64,000 nt of DNA from Candidatus Thorarchaeota archaeon (GCA_029855935.1 JAGSHN010000005.1:142396-206395), one strand, 5' to 3'; shown: positions 1 through 9,066, counted from the first letter of the stretch. Translations and numbers: made by a program. The notes: generated by a model not told the origin, from the sequence alone.

Positions 1-1813
1 AGTATACAAGAACGTGAGTTGCATTCCACATCTTGAATACGCGTAGCGACTCCGTCAGATTCAAGGCCATCAACGCATAGCCCATAAGAGCTATCTGCGT
101 CCTATTGTGAGTTGAGTTGTCGACTATTGTTCGCCCGCCACCAGCGCTATTAATCCAGTATCCATAGTCCCACCAGCTGGCAATCGTTGCTGTGGGCGGA
201 AGAACGTTCCTGATGAAGTTCATAGCGGTCTGCCAGTCAGTGTACTGTGCACCCTCGGCAATACTGCCAGATGCGAGCTCTGGACCACTGACCTGATTCA
301 CGGTATAGCTGACACCACCAAAGACTGCCATAGATAGGACTAGAGCAACAAAACCATAGGCCATCAGCGTGTGCTCCGATGTCAGAGAAGTGCTGACTCG
401 AAACCGTCTTCTCTCAAACACCGATTTCTCGGCAACTATCTTTGCATATGGCGACAGAGTCTGATGCACAGCCACAGCTGACAGGATGGCAACCCCTGGC
501 GCGAGAATCAGAGCCAACCGGATCATGCTTCCCGCAAAGTACACCGACGTGAGGCCATATAGAAGGATGAGCCAGTCCTCATCGTGGCCTCGCTTGTAGA
601 GGAAGTACATACCGAGCGGGAAGAAGAATATCAGCACCAGAAGCGTGTTGTAGAAGCTTGACCACGGGCTCGGGAGATGCTCTGCAACAGAGGCGAAGAT
701 CCGCTGGTCGAGCCTATAGAAGGGATTGATGACCGTCAGAAACTTGCCACCGATTCGGAGAACTGCGTTGGAATTGGCGGTTCTGATTGACAGGTCAGTT
801 CCACTCCCGTATAAGAAGTAGGCACCGACGGCAATCAACGGCATGATGAGGCCTATTAGGAGCGGCTTCATGTGCGGAGAGAGTGCTGCAGCCGTAGAAA
901 CACGATACCTCTCTATGCGTGTCCAGACCTCGTAGCTGGCAAGGAGCGCACCCACAGCAATCGGGGCCATATACGAGAGGGAGGTGATGTTCTCAAATCC
1001 GTTGCGAGGAACCAGTCCCCCGATGAATAGGCCCAATGATATCGTAATCATGTAGGAGGATAGAAGGCGCCGGCTGTACCGGCCTGCAACAAACATAAGG
1101 AATGCGTAGACAGCCAGAAGATCAACGAGGAAGTCAGCTGCGCCCCACGAGGCCATCAGATATCCGACCGATAGCCCCGCACCGACCGCAGAGGCAATCG
1201 AGTCGCGTTTGATGCTGCGAGTGAAGAAGAACAGACCGAGCACTATTGCGAAAACACCAATACACTCATTGTCAAAGAAGCCTTCCACAGTTCTCTGTAG
1301 GAAGGCGGGGAGATATCCCATGAACAGCGCAGTCAGAAGCCCTACGGTGTTGTTGTAGAGCTCGCGACCAAGAAAGAATGCAACAATTGTTGTCAGAGCA
1401 CCCATCAGAGCAGGCATGATCACAGAAACAAAGGTCACACTCACGTTGATTCCGAGAGCATGTGCTGCGAAGTAGAGGAAGGCGCTGGTGAATGGTACAC
1501 CAACATAGGTGGCCGTTGCAATGTCCCGGCCAAAGGGCATCCATGTCGTGTCATCGTACCAAGTGAAGAAGGCACCATATCCATGCTCTGAGATGTACTC
1601 AGTGACCTTGAGTTGGAACCAAGGGTCGAACGCGCGGACTATTGGCTGCCTATCGACAAGAGGAAGAAGCCGAAGGGCGAGTGACACGAAGAAAATTATC
1701 GTCAAGGCAACAATGACCATCACGGATCCTCGTGAGATCTTTGCTTTCGGACGGTGAAATACCTGGCGGAGAAATCTGCCTGCAGACCTCTTGAGCTTCC
1801 TGAATCGGGCCAT
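1..1813 (-). CDS. aglB: Oligosaccharyltransferase catalytic subunit, STT3/AglB (3' truncated)
   Basis: Transfers a lipid-linked glycan to Asn of N-X-S/T sequons on the outer face of the membrane. The frame runs off the window start, so about 604 N-terminal residues remain of a protein usually 800-1000 long; the C-terminal globular domain is missing. Seen: basic N-terminus, first membrane segment about residues 31-53, the first-loop acidic motif FDPW (D63), a second acidic motif FFDNE after several membrane segments, MIRL before another segment, and the hallmark WWDYG near residue 545. ATG 1813 lies behind GGAG. An in-frame ATG at 1852 is possible, but a TTTTTA box near 1870 would put the transcript start between the two. 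Candidate partner subunits lie at 5800 and 25716. Confidence 0.93.
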   Translation of the reverse strand, partial: MARFRKLKRSAGRFLRQVFHRPKAKISRGSVMVIVALTIIFFVSLALRLLPLVDRQPIVRAFDPWFQLKVTEYISEHGYGAFFTWYDDTTWMPFGRDIATATYVGVPFTSAFLYFAAHALGINVSVTFVSVIMPALMGALTTIVAFFLGRELYNNTVGLLTALFMGYLPAFLQRTVEGFFDNECIGVFAIVLGLFFFTRSIKRDSIASAVGAGLSVGYLMASWGAADFLVDLLAVYAFLMFVAGRYSRRLLSSYMITISLGLFIGGLVPRNGFENITSLSYMAPIAVGALLASYEVWTRIERYRVSTAAALSPHMKPLLIGLIMPLIAVGAYFLYGSGTDLSIRTANSNAVLRIGGKFLTVINPFYRLDQRIFASVAEHLPSPWSSFYNTLLVLIFFFPLGMYFLYKRGHDEDWLILLYGLTSVYFAGSMIRLALILAPGVAILSAVAVHQTLSPYAKIVAEKSVFERRRFRVSTSLTSEHTLMAYGFVALVLSMAVFGGVSYTVNQVSGPELASGSIAEGAQYTDWQTAMNFIRNVLPPTATIASWWDYGYWINSAGGGRTIVDNSTHNRTQIALMGYALMALNLTESLRVFKMWNATHVLVY

Positions 1814-1852
1814 AATGGGTGCGCTCTCCAATTCGTCTGGAATCATCGGCAT

Positions 1853-2127
1853 CAGACTGTGGATGTGCTAAAAAGGTTGCGTTTGGAGGGGCACTTGTAC
1901 TAGGACTGCAAACAGCTGTCATGTAGAACTTCGTCGTTTTTGGAAATCTCGCGAGTGAATCATAGAGGCTCAAGGCAGAAAAGGAGTGCTACGATTCAGG
2001 AAGACAGGTGGCGAGCCAAGTCAGGGTGCAGATGACCGACGCCATTGGCACACGGTTGCCCACTGGATGGCTAATCAGTATCCAGCGATGTAGGAACACA
2101 GATAGAAGCGGTGAGAGAGGGAACAGG
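1853..2127. other. Intergenic region between aglB and gcvH
   Basis: I see no convincing gene here. Short open frames on both strands lack Shine-Dalgarno sites and family similarity. The TTTTTA box near 1870 (minus strand) is the likely aglB promoter, and the gcvH terminator-like hairpin begins at 2128. Confidence 0.5.
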
Positions 2128-2155
2128 GTCGCCCCATCACGTGCCCCGGGGCGAC
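2128..2155 (-). terminator. Hairpin just after gcvH
   Basis: GTCGCCCC and GGGGCGAC form a perfect 8-bp stem around a 12-nt loop, starting 3 nt past the gcvH stop. On the minus strand it is followed by a pyrimidine-rich stretch. The position suggests 3'-end formation or transcript protection; termination itself is inferred. Confidence 0.5.
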
Positions 2156-2157
2156 TA

Positions 2158-2562
2158 CTATTCTTGCAGTTCCGCGATGTACTTGGAATACTCCTCACTG
2201 GTCATCAGAGATTTGAGGTCCTCTTCTAACTTGGATGGACGAATCTTGAACATCCATCCTCGACCGTACGGGTCCTCATTCACAATCTCGGGAGCATCTT
2301 CAAGTTCGGTGTTGACCTCGATGATCTCACCGCTGACTGGACTGAAGATGTCGGATGAGGCCTTCATCGACTCGACGAGCCCGCATTCTTCCCCCGCATT
2401 GACGACGGTCCCGACCTCACTTATCTCGACATAGGTGATCTCGTGAAGCGCGTGTTGGGCATGGTCGGTTATTCCAACAACGACCACTCCATCTTCAATT
2501 CGAGCCCATTCATGATCCTTCGAGTAGTAGAGCCCGTCAACGACCTTCTTTCCTTCGCTCAT
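2158..2562 (-). CDS. gcvH: Glycine cleavage system H protein
   Basis: Carries the lipoyl arm that shuttles the aminomethyl group between the P, T and L proteins of the glycine cleavage system. The sequence has the usual H-protein order: YYSKDHEW near the start, GITDHAQHAL, and the lipoylation site in ESMKASSD (Lys), followed by FSPVSGEI and NEDPYGRGWM. At 134 residues it has normal length. The frame is open 11 codons further upstream, but a TATA-like CATTTAAGC near 2605 would start transcription close to 2578, which favours the ATG at 2562 (MSEGKK). gcvT lies directly upstream on the same strand. No P- or L-protein gene is in the window. Confidence 0.95.
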   Translation of the reverse strand: MSEGKKVVDGLYYSKDHEWARIEDGVVVVGITDHAQHALHEITYVEISEVGTVVNAGEECGLVESMKASSDIFSPVSGEIIEVNTELEDAPEIVNEDPYGRGWMFKIRPSKLEEDLKSLMTSEEYSKYIAELQE

Positions 2563-2633
2563 CAGAGTGCACCTTCGCTCTTGGCTGACGCACAAGGGTG
2601 CTTAAATGAGTTGCTGCAAAGCTAGCGGCCTAC

Positions 2634-3782
2634 CTACTGATTGCGCGCTTCACCATATCTCTGTGGGTCGTAGAATGGCCATTTGCGAGCCTCAGCACGT
2701 CTAATTCTGCCCTTGATGTCAACCTCTATAGTATCACCCTCGTCGACCGAGCCGGGTGAAACATAGCCCATACCAATGCCCTTACCGAGGATGGGTGAGA
2801 GCCCGCCACTTGTGACAACTCCTATTTCATTGCCATCCGACAATAGTCGATACCCCTGTCGTGGAATACCACGGTCCACCATCACGAATCCTATTCTTGT
2901 CTTGCGAATCGCCCCCTCTTTCTTGTGTCTATATACAACGTCATAGCCAATATAGTGGGGCTCGACCTTCAGCTTAACTGCATAGGGGATCCGTGCCTCA
3001 ATCGGCGATGTGTCCTCATCAAGCTCGTGACCGTACAGCACAAAACCAGCCTCGAGACGGGTCGAGTCGCGAGATCCAAGCCCACAGGGGCGCGCCCCAA
3101 GGTCTTCACCGGTTGAGAGTATTCTCTCCCAGAACTCTATTGCTTTCCTACGTCCCTCATCGTTGAAGGGAGTGTCAAGCAATAGAATCTCGCCACCAGC
3201 CTCACCAGTGTACCCAGTTCGGCACAAGTAGCAATCTTGGCCAAACAATGTCATCCGACTACAGCTGAAACGTGGAAGAGAGCGAACATCGGTGTTTGCC
3301 ATCCTTGAGAGAAGCTCAAGAGCGTTTGGACCTTGGACCGCAATCATGACAACCCTGCGCGACCAGTCCTCCAGATGGACATCGAACCCACTGGAATGCT
3401 CTTGGAGATGGCCCCAGATCTTGGAGGCATTCGATGCATTGGTGACCCAGATGAATTCGTGCTCGCCTACTCGATAGAGCATCAGGTCGTCTCGCACGCC
3501 GCCTCGCTCATTGAGACAGGTCGAGTAGTGTCCCATATTGATGCGCAACTTCCGGACGTTGTTTGTTGTCACGGTCTGCAGAAAGTCGACCGCATCGGGG
3601 CCAGATATGGAGAAGCGTGCCATATGGGTGGTATCGAATATTCCGACCGCCTCTCGAACCGCCATATGCTCCTCGCGAATATCGCTAAACCGGACTGGCA
3701 TCTCCCATCCTGCAAACTCTACGATGTCGCCATGCTTCACATGCCATTCGTATAGGTGAGTCCTCTTCAGACCTGTATTCAT
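2634..3782 (-). CDS. gcvT: Glycine cleavage T protein (aminomethyltransferase)
   Basis: Releases ammonia from the aminomethyl group on GcvH and passes the C1 unit to a tetrahydropterin cofactor. The 382-residue protein has the GcvT layout: LYEWHVKHG and EFAGWEMP at the N-terminus, the GIFDTTHMA block, TGYTGEAGGEI in the middle, and the C-terminal barrel with VVTSGGLSP. GGTG five bases before ATG 3782, and a TATA-like AATTAAAA at about 3820, support this start rather than the frame opening at 3812. It sits upstream of gcvH and diverges from a dihydropteroate-synthase-like gene, so C1-carrier synthesis and C1 loading are neighbours. Confidence 0.93.
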   Translation of the reverse strand: MNTGLKRTHLYEWHVKHGDIVEFAGWEMPVRFSDIREEHMAVREAVGIFDTTHMARFSISGPDAVDFLQTVTTNNVRKLRINMGHYSTCLNERGGVRDDLMLYRVGEHEFIWVTNASNASKIWGHLQEHSSGFDVHLEDWSRRVVMIAVQGPNALELLSRMANTDVRSLPRFSCSRMTLFGQDCYLCRTGYTGEAGGEILLLDTPFNDEGRRKAIEFWERILSTGEDLGARPCGLGSRDSTRLEAGFVLYGHELDEDTSPIEARIPYAVKLKVEPHYIGYDVVYRHKKEGAIRKTRIGFVMVDRGIPRQGYRLLSDGNEIGVVTSGGLSPILGKGIGMGYVSPGSVDEGDTIEVDIKGRIRRAEARKWPFYDPQRYGEARNQ

Positions 3783-3815
3783 AGGGGCACCACTGTATGC
3801 TCGGCCGGCCATGCT

Positions 3816-3827
3816 AGGTTTTAATTT
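3816..3827. promoter_or_regulatory. Bidirectional TATA element between gcvT and the DHPS-like gene
   Basis: GGTTTTAATTTC reads as a TATA-like element on both strands. It lies about 32 nt before the plus-strand ATG at 3859 and about 40 nt before the minus-strand ATG at 3782. The two start codons are only 76 nt apart, so one AT-rich core probably serves both directions. Confidence 0.55.
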
Positions 3828-3858
3828 CTTCCATTCTTGCGAAACTTGGCGAGCGCAG

Positions 3859-5088
3859 ATGTTGTATCAACGACAGGTACGTGTGAGGGACACATATGTC
3901 GGGCGTGACGCGCCCACGCGTCTAATGGCCGTTGTGAATGTCTCTAGCGAGTCGTTCTTTGCAGGCTCGGTAGTGGCCCCCGAGAGCATCGACAAGAGAG
4001 TGAGGCTGTTAGAGAGGCAGGGAGCAGAGATCATAGACATAGGTGGGGCATCCAGCGCGCCCACAGAGATCTATGGTACTGAGCATATCTCCGTCGAGGA
4101 AGAATTGAAACGGATACAGCGAGCAATGAGGGTTGCACGAGACGCAACCGACCTCCCCATCTCGATTGACACTAGCTCTGCAGATGTGGCAAGGTTGGCT
4201 CTGGACCTCGGTGCGGATATGGTCAATGATATCACTGGCCTCAAGGGAGACCCACAGATGGCACCTCTTGTAGTGAGAGAGGACGTTCCGGTGGTGATAA
4301 TGGCGAGCTGCAATGGGCCGTGCCAAGATGCAGAAACGACATGGATGGAAATGAAGAGGAGTCTTGAGCTGGCAGCACAGGCAGGAATTGATGATGACAA
4401 GATAGTCATTGACCCGGGCATAGGATTTGGGAGACCACCAGATGAGGACTTCCGGCTCATCAGGGAGTTGCCCATGTTTTGCACTCTCGGTCATCCGGTC
4501 CTAGTAGGAGTTTCTCGAAAGGCATTCATAGGAAGCCTTCTCAATCACCCGAACCCCGAGGACCGCCTCATAGGAAGTGTTGCCGTCACATCAGTCGCAG
4601 TCGCAAATGGCGCGGACATAATCAGGACGCATGATGTCGAGGAAACAAGGGAGGCAATACAGATAGGGCTGGCGCTTAGAAGACCTGAGATACGGAACGA
4701 GGAAACCGTCCTCCTTGACAATGTGGAAGAGCCTCAGCTGATCTCTGTGCTCGAGAGGATTGGTGTTGATCCGGAGATTAGAGGAAGATTGACGAAAAAG
4801 AGTGTCATGCTGAATCTGTTGATTGGAAGTGTTGCCACACCTGCCGCGCTCGTGATAAAGCAGGAGATGCTGGCATTGGGCGGCGATGCCGCCTACCACA
4901 GAGACGTTATTGACTGCAGGGTATCAGACACCACTCTCTTGATTGTGGGGACTCCATTGCAGTTGGAGAAACTAGGGAGGCGACTGCGAAAGATGAACTA
5001 CTTCGGATTGCCGAGGATTGCTGAACAGATTCGATATATCTTGGAGAAGAGAGAGGAGAGGGCGGTGGTCCCGGTTGGACTGGGCTGA
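3859..5088 (+). CDS. Dihydropteroate-synthase-like protein with C-terminal extension
   Basis: Likely joins the pterin pyrophosphate to an aminobenzoate-type substrate in folate or methanopterin-type cofactor synthesis. The first 280 residues form a DHPS TIM barrel: LMAVVNVSSESFF (pterin-binding strand), DIGGASSAP, ISIDTSS, NDITGLKGD, DPGIGFGR and VGVSRKAFIG. About 130 further residues hold a GGDAA motif and resemble the C-terminal extension of some long bacterial DHPS proteins; its function is unknown to me. ATG 3859 (MLYQRQ) follows the TATA element by about 32 nt. The 3' end overlaps mptE by 14 nt, which implies co-translation. The archaeal substrate may differ from p-aminobenzoate. Confidence 0.8.
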   Translation: MLYQRQVRVRDTYVGRDAPTRLMAVVNVSSESFFAGSVVAPESIDKRVRLLERQGAEIIDIGGASSAPTEIYGTEHISVEEELKRIQRAMRVARDATDLPISIDTSSADVARLALDLGADMVNDITGLKGDPQMAPLVVREDVPVVIMASCNGPCQDAETTWMEMKRSLELAAQAGIDDDKIVIDPGIGFGRPPDEDFRLIRELPMFCTLGHPVLVGVSRKAFIGSLLNHPNPEDRLIGSVAVTSVAVANGADIIRTHDVEETREAIQIGLALRRPEIRNEETVLLDNVEEPQLISVLERIGVDPEIRGRLTKKSVMLNLLIGSVATPAALVIKQEMLALGGDAAYHRDVIDCRVSDTTLLIVGTPLQLEKLGRRLRKMNYFGLPRIAEQIRYILEKREERAVVPVGLG

Positions 5089-5809
5089 GTGGAAACCTCT
5101 GTATTTGCGGATAGTAGATATGCTTGGTCTCGATGTCGAAGCGGACAGGCGTGCCACTGCCATGTTGGATCGCCTGCTCGCTAGCCGTGACGTAGATGAT
5201 CTCGTGCAGAAACTCAGACGGACAATATATGATACGGAGGTCATAGTGTGTGGAGCTGCCCCCTCACTTGACGCCCATCTCAGGATGATCAAGGAACAGC
5301 ATTTCGCGGACGGGCGGGTGGTCATTGCAGCAGATGGGGCACTGGAGGCGCTGATAGGTGAGGAAGTCCATTGTGATATAGTCGTCACAGACCTTGATGG
5401 TGATCGGGGAGGGCTGATTCCCTCTACAAGACAGGGCACCCTTGCGGTAGTCCATGCACACGGAGACAACATCCCGCTCATACGAAGCGTTGTGCCGAGA
5501 GCATCTAATATCATTGGTAGTACCCAGGTTGAGCCGACTGAACATGTACATCTTTGGGGCGGTTTCACCGATGGGGACAGAGCATGCTATCTAGCGGCCC
5601 ACTACAGCCCACGCAAGATAATCCTAGCAGGCATGGACTTTGGGAGCATAGTTGGGAGATGGTCCAAGCCCGCGTGTGAGTCAGCGTCCCCAGCGAGCAG
5701 ACAAAAGCGTCTCAAGATGTCGATTGGGAGGTGGCTTCTCTCTACGATAGAGAAACGGTTTCACGTCCCTCTGACGTATGTTGACAATGAAACTGTGTTT
5801 CAGCGCTGA
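5075..5809 (+). CDS. mptE: 6-hydroxymethyl-7,8-dihydropterin pyrophosphokinase, MptE type
   Basis: Archaeal replacement for FolK; activates hydroxymethyl-dihydropterin with ATP for the DHPS step encoded just upstream. The 244-residue protein carries the MptE-family pattern: an N-terminal EWKPLYLRI segment, VCGAAPSLD, IAADGAL, DIVVTDLDGD, VHAHGDN and GGFTDGDRA, then a late AGMDFGS. The frame is open back to 5018, but family proteins begin close to the EWKPLY segment. TTG 5075 gives that start and sits behind a purine-rich GGAGAGGGCGGTG tract. It overlaps the preceding gene by 14 nt and the convergent OSTC-like gene by 10 nt. Confidence 0.85.
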   Translation: MDWAEWKPLYLRIVDMLGLDVEADRRATAMLDRLLASRDVDDLVQKLRRTIYDTEVIVCGAAPSLDAHLRMIKEQHFADGRVVIAADGALEALIGEEVHCDIVVTDLDGDRGGLIPSTRQGTLAVVHAHGDNIPLIRSVVPRASNIIGSTQVEPTEHVHLWGGFTDGDRACYLAAHYSPRKIILAGMDFGSIVGRWSKPACESASPASRQKRLKMSIGRWLLSTIEKRFHVPLTYVDNETVFQR

Positions 5810-6225
5810 GGTGGCAACTTGAGGCCGAAGAGATACGTCATTATGAGGTACGCAGCACCAGCGAGGATAGCACCAAGTATTAGGAGACGAGTCGCGTAAC
5901 CCGGCTGAAACACGTACTTCGAGGAGTAGTATATGAGGCCCAAGCCCAATGTCCCTATGAAAATAACCACCGACGCCACAAGGCCCTCCATTCCTAGCTG
6001 TACGTCAATTCCTCTCACAACAAGAATGGGCTCGCCATTGGGGCCACCAGCAATGGGCGGAGGAGTCTTCACCAGCGTGTAGATGTTTCCGCCGAGAACG
6101 AAGAGTATGGCAATGAACATGATTCCAAAGACCACTATGTCAGGAGGCCGTGTCGGCGTACTGAATCTCGGACGAGCTAGACGCATCCGAGGTCGAACTA
6201 TGAACTTGGGCCACCACATCTTCAC
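5800..6225 (-). CDS. OST3/OST6 (OSTC/DC2)-like membrane subunit candidate
   Basis: A 141-residue protein with three membrane segments at about residues 33-52, 80-99 and 112-134. Its residue pattern closely recalls eukaryotic OSTC/DC2, the membrane part of the OST3/OST6 family that holds oligosaccharyltransferase together. Shared points by eye: a GG-x-IY turn after TM1, PPP in the following loop, MEGL at the start of TM2, a glycine-rich TM2, and KLPP after TM3. This is recall-based comparison, not a search. GTG 6225 has GAGG 8 nt upstream and a TTCTTAAAA box near 6262; ATG 6219 is the alternative. It is 4 kb from the STT3 gene. Confidence 0.65.
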   Translation of the reverse strand: MKMWWPKFIVRPRMRLARPRFSTPTRPPDIVVFGIMFIAILFVLGGNIYTLVKTPPPIAGGPNGEPILVVRGIDVQLGMEGLVASVVIFIGTLGLGLIYYSSKYVFQPGYATRLLILGAILAGAAYLIMTYLFGLKLPPQR

Positions 6226-6406
6226 TTGGCAAACCTCAGGCTGCGAAATAGCGGTCGGCTTTTAAGAATATCGCGAGATGAGAAATCGCACTAGGGCAGG
6301 TCATGGCCAGATCACTCACCAGTGACACAATCACTTCGATAGTCCTTCAAGATACCTTCAACCACCACTCGCAACTATGGCCTCGTCATAACCAGGGGAG
6401 AGAAAG

Positions 6407-8533
6407 ATGGCGAAAGTCCTGATAATCTCAGAGAAGCCGGCTGCAGCCGAGAAAATAGCGTTGGCATTGGATGAGAAGCATGAACCAAAGGTCATCAAGG
6501 CCAGAGGAGCATCATACTATGAATGCGAGAGAAACAACGACACGCTCTTTGTTGTCTATGCACTTGGGCACCTGTACGAACTCAAGCAGACACAGAAGGG
6601 ATGGACGTATCCACGGTTCGAAACCAAATGGGTCCCAAAGTACGAGGTAGAAAAGAAGGCCACGAACGTCAAACCTGTCATCAGTCTCATCCGGAAACTG
6701 TCCAAGGAGTCTGATGCCTTTGTCGTTGCAACGGACTATGACATAGAGGGAAGTCTCATCGGATATCTCGCACTCAAGTACGCGTGCGGAGTCGACCTTC
6801 AGAGGGCAAGAAGAATGCGCTTCTCCACGCTCACCGTGGGAGAACTGGAGAGAGCCTATGTCAACGCTCTGCCCAGCCTAGACTTCCCGCTTGTACGTGC
6901 AGGCTGTCTGAGGCACAAGGTTGACTGGCTATACGGGATCAACCTAACTCGGGCACTGACACTATCAATCAAGAGAGCAGCAGGCTGGTTCAAGATTGTT
7001 TCGACTGGGAGGGTGCAGGGCCCGACGCTGGCGCTTGTGGCTGAACGGGAGAAGCAGATCAATAGCTTTGTTCCCACCCCCTACTGGGTCATAGTCGGCA
7101 GAGTGAGAGTCAATGACAAGACCATCGACATAGATTATAGACGGCAGCGCATCCAGACGCGAATGGAGGCTCAATCTGTCGTCAATGCGCTTCAAGGCAA
7201 GCAACTTACCGTGACGCAAGTAGAAAGCAAGAGAAGGAAGCTCGGCCCACCAGTACCGTTCAATCTCAGCGGACTCCAGAGCGAGGCATACAGGCACTTT
7301 GGCTTCAGGCCAAGTCGTACACTGGCGATAGCGCAGAAACTGTATCTTGATGCCCTCATCTCATATCCCCGGACATCGAGCCAGCAGATTCCCGACAGTA
7401 TAGATACTCGCAGTATATTGCGGCAACTGGGTGAACAGAAGAAGTATGCAAGAATCGTCGAAGAAGTGCTGCAAAGCGGAAGGGAGAGGCCAGTACAAGG
7501 GAAGAAGACGGATCCTGCACATCCTGCCATCCATCCTACAGGCAATGCACCAACAAGGAAATTGACACCAAGCGAGAGGAAGCTGTACGATCTGGTCGTC
7601 CGCAGGTTCGTTGCACTGTTCGGGAAGGATGCCCTGAGGGAGAGCGTGAGGGTGACTCTGAAGCACGATGAGCACATCTTCTACATCAGGGGACGACGCA
7701 TATTGGAGCGTGGCTGGATAGAATACTACGAACCATACGTTGAGATGGGCGAACGGGAGGTCCCGGCACTTGCAGAGGGCGATGTCTTGAAGATTGCGGA
7801 GGTAGTAGCCGAGGAGAAGACAACGACGCCCCCGCCGCGGTACAATCCTTCCAGTCTTTTGAAGGAACTTGAGAAGCAGGGCCTTGGTACGAAGGCCACG
7901 CGCGCCTCCATTGTCGACTCGCTAAAATCACGAGGCTACACTCTGAACGACAAGTTTGAGCTGTCGGCACTTGGCTACGCGGCATTTGAAACACTCGAAC
8001 GTCACGTTCCCGAGATCCTCTCGGCTGAGTTCACACGGAGGTTGGAGCGGCATATGGAGGAGGTACAACTGGGGAAACGCACAATGGAGGAGGTTCTCAA
8101 TGAGGCGGAGGCGACCCTTGGAAGAATCCTCGAACAGTTCAAGGAGAGAGAGGAGGCCATAGGCGAAGAGCTGGTTGCGGGACTCAGAGGCTATTGGAGA
8201 GAGAGGGAGGAGATTGGGCTGTGTCCGAAATGTGGTGAAGGAACCTTGGTCATCATACGCTCCCCAAAGACCGGAAAACGGTTTATCGGATGCTCAAGAT
8301 ACAAAGAGGGTGGCTGTGATGCGACATTCCCGCTACCTCAGAAGGGGACCATCACCCCCTTGAAGAAGAAATGCGAATACTGTGGGTATCAGATGATTAG
8401 GATCTCGCGAGGAAAGAGGGGGTGGGAAACCTGCATCAATTGGGCCCAGTGTCCGGGACGCCAAGATCAGCTCAAGCGGCTGAGAGAGCGACAACGTCAG
8501 GAGGAAACAAAGGAGGGCGACAATAGTGAGTGA
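6407..8533 (+). CDS. topA: DNA topoisomerase I (type IA)
   Basis: Relaxes negative supercoils by cutting one strand through a 5'-phosphotyrosine. The 708-residue protein starts with a Toprim domain (VLIISEKPAAA, then TDYDIEG), has the domain-3 active-site segment ISYPRTSSQ with the catalytic Tyr near residue 317, and ends with two zinc-finger modules: CPKC...C...C near 605 and CEYC...C...C near 655. GGGGAGAG lies just before ATG 6407. It is followed with an 8-nt overlap by a small zinc protein, which suggests translational coupling. It is a topoisomerase I/III, not a reverse gyrase: no helicase domain is present. Confidence 0.95.
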   Translation: MAKVLIISEKPAAAEKIALALDEKHEPKVIKARGASYYECERNNDTLFVVYALGHLYELKQTQKGWTYPRFETKWVPKYEVEKKATNVKPVISLIRKLSKESDAFVVATDYDIEGSLIGYLALKYACGVDLQRARRMRFSTLTVGELERAYVNALPSLDFPLVRAGCLRHKVDWLYGINLTRALTLSIKRAAGWFKIVSTGRVQGPTLALVAEREKQINSFVPTPYWVIVGRVRVNDKTIDIDYRRQRIQTRMEAQSVVNALQGKQLTVTQVESKRRKLGPPVPFNLSGLQSEAYRHFGFRPSRTLAIAQKLYLDALISYPRTSSQQIPDSIDTRSILRQLGEQKKYARIVEEVLQSGRERPVQGKKTDPAHPAIHPTGNAPTRKLTPSERKLYDLVVRRFVALFGKDALRESVRVTLKHDEHIFYIRGRRILERGWIEYYEPYVEMGEREVPALAEGDVLKIAEVVAEEKTTTPPPRYNPSSLLKELEKQGLGTKATRASIVDSLKSRGYTLNDKFELSALGYAAFETLERHVPEILSAEFTRRLERHMEEVQLGKRTMEEVLNEAEATLGRILEQFKEREEAIGEELVAGLRGYWREREEIGLCPKCGEGTLVIIRSPKTGKRFIGCSRYKEGGCDATFPLPQKGTITPLKKKCEYCGYQMIRISRGKRGWETCINWAQCPGRQDQLKRLRERQRQEETKEGDNSE

Positions 8534-8756
8534 GTGTAGAATCTGTGGGAGGGAGCCGGTAGATGGCAGGTACTGTAGATATCATAGGGTCGCATTCGAC
8601 AATCTAAGAGAGAAATATGCGGTGTGGAAAGAGGCGGCGGGTGTGTCGTGGGACGACTACCTAGAGCGATTGAGGCAGAACCCGGAAACGGGCCGATGGG
8701 TCTTAGAACTCATCGAGGATCTGATGACAGAAGATGATCCTTCAGTGACTGCATAA
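8526..8756 (+). CDS. Small zinc-binding protein coupled to topA
   Basis: A 76-residue hypothetical protein starting at GTG 8526, inside the last codons of topA. The N-terminus holds CRICG followed by CRYH, a compact C2-C-H metal site; the rest is predicted helical and acidic (ELIEDLMTEDD). The coupling suggests a role linked to DNA topology or repair, but this is only positional. I do not recognise a named family. Its 3' end overlaps the convergent gene that ends at 8710. Confidence 0.7.
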   Translation: MSECRICGREPVDGRYCRYHRVAFDNLREKYAVWKEAAGVSWDDYLERLRQNPETGRWVLELIEDLMTEDDPSVTA

Positions 8757-9066
8757 GACTTGGCAATATGTCCCGACCAAGTCGGTCAACCGACACGATG
8801 GCAAGACATGGGCGGCCAGTCCATCGAGACACCTGTTCCGCTATCACTCGAACAATCATCTGTTCTGCGTCAACACCGAAAAGCGGTGTGGAGAGCGGGC
8901 CCTCCATACCCGATGCTCCAGGAAATGCCAGTGCAATTGGGCCGATACGGAACCCCTCTGTGGAAGACAATAGCAGCACGATAGAGTCTGCGAGATGAAG
9001 CGCTCGCCCATATACCCTTCCAGCTTGCGTTTCAATCACAAAGTCAGACAGTTCGGTGGATGCCAT
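8710..9066 (-). CDS. Proteasome assembly chaperone PAC3/PAC4-like protein (candidate)
   Basis: A 118-residue soluble protein without catalytic motifs. By eye it follows the eukaryotic PAC3/PAC4 pattern: a strand ending in a short loop, LADSIVLLLSS, a second hydrophobic strand (IGPIALAF), a variable loop, STPLFG, an amphipathic helix (RVIAEQVSRW), a strand (CLAIVSV) and a final helix. PAC4 has the matching DS-hydrophobic strand, STSLLG and helix in the same order. The call rests on remembered patterns only. ATG 9066 has GAGGT 10 nt upstream; the frame opens at 9096. It converges on the small topA-linked gene with a 47-nt overlap and diverges from the XPD gene. Confidence 0.45.
   Translation of the reverse strand: MASTELSDFVIETQAGRVYGRALHLADSIVLLLSSTEGFRIGPIALAFPGASGMEGPLSTPLFGVDAEQMIVRVIAEQVSRWTGRPCLAIVSVDRLGRDILPSLMQSLKDHLLSSDPR

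Noticed and set aside
1650..1973. 107-codon minus-strand frame at the aglB start
   Set aside because: It is an out-of-frame shadow of the oligosaccharyltransferase N-terminus.
5018..5074. Upstream start for mptE
   Set aside because: It would overlap the DHPS-like gene by 71 nt and add residues that MptE proteins lack; TTG 5075 fits better.
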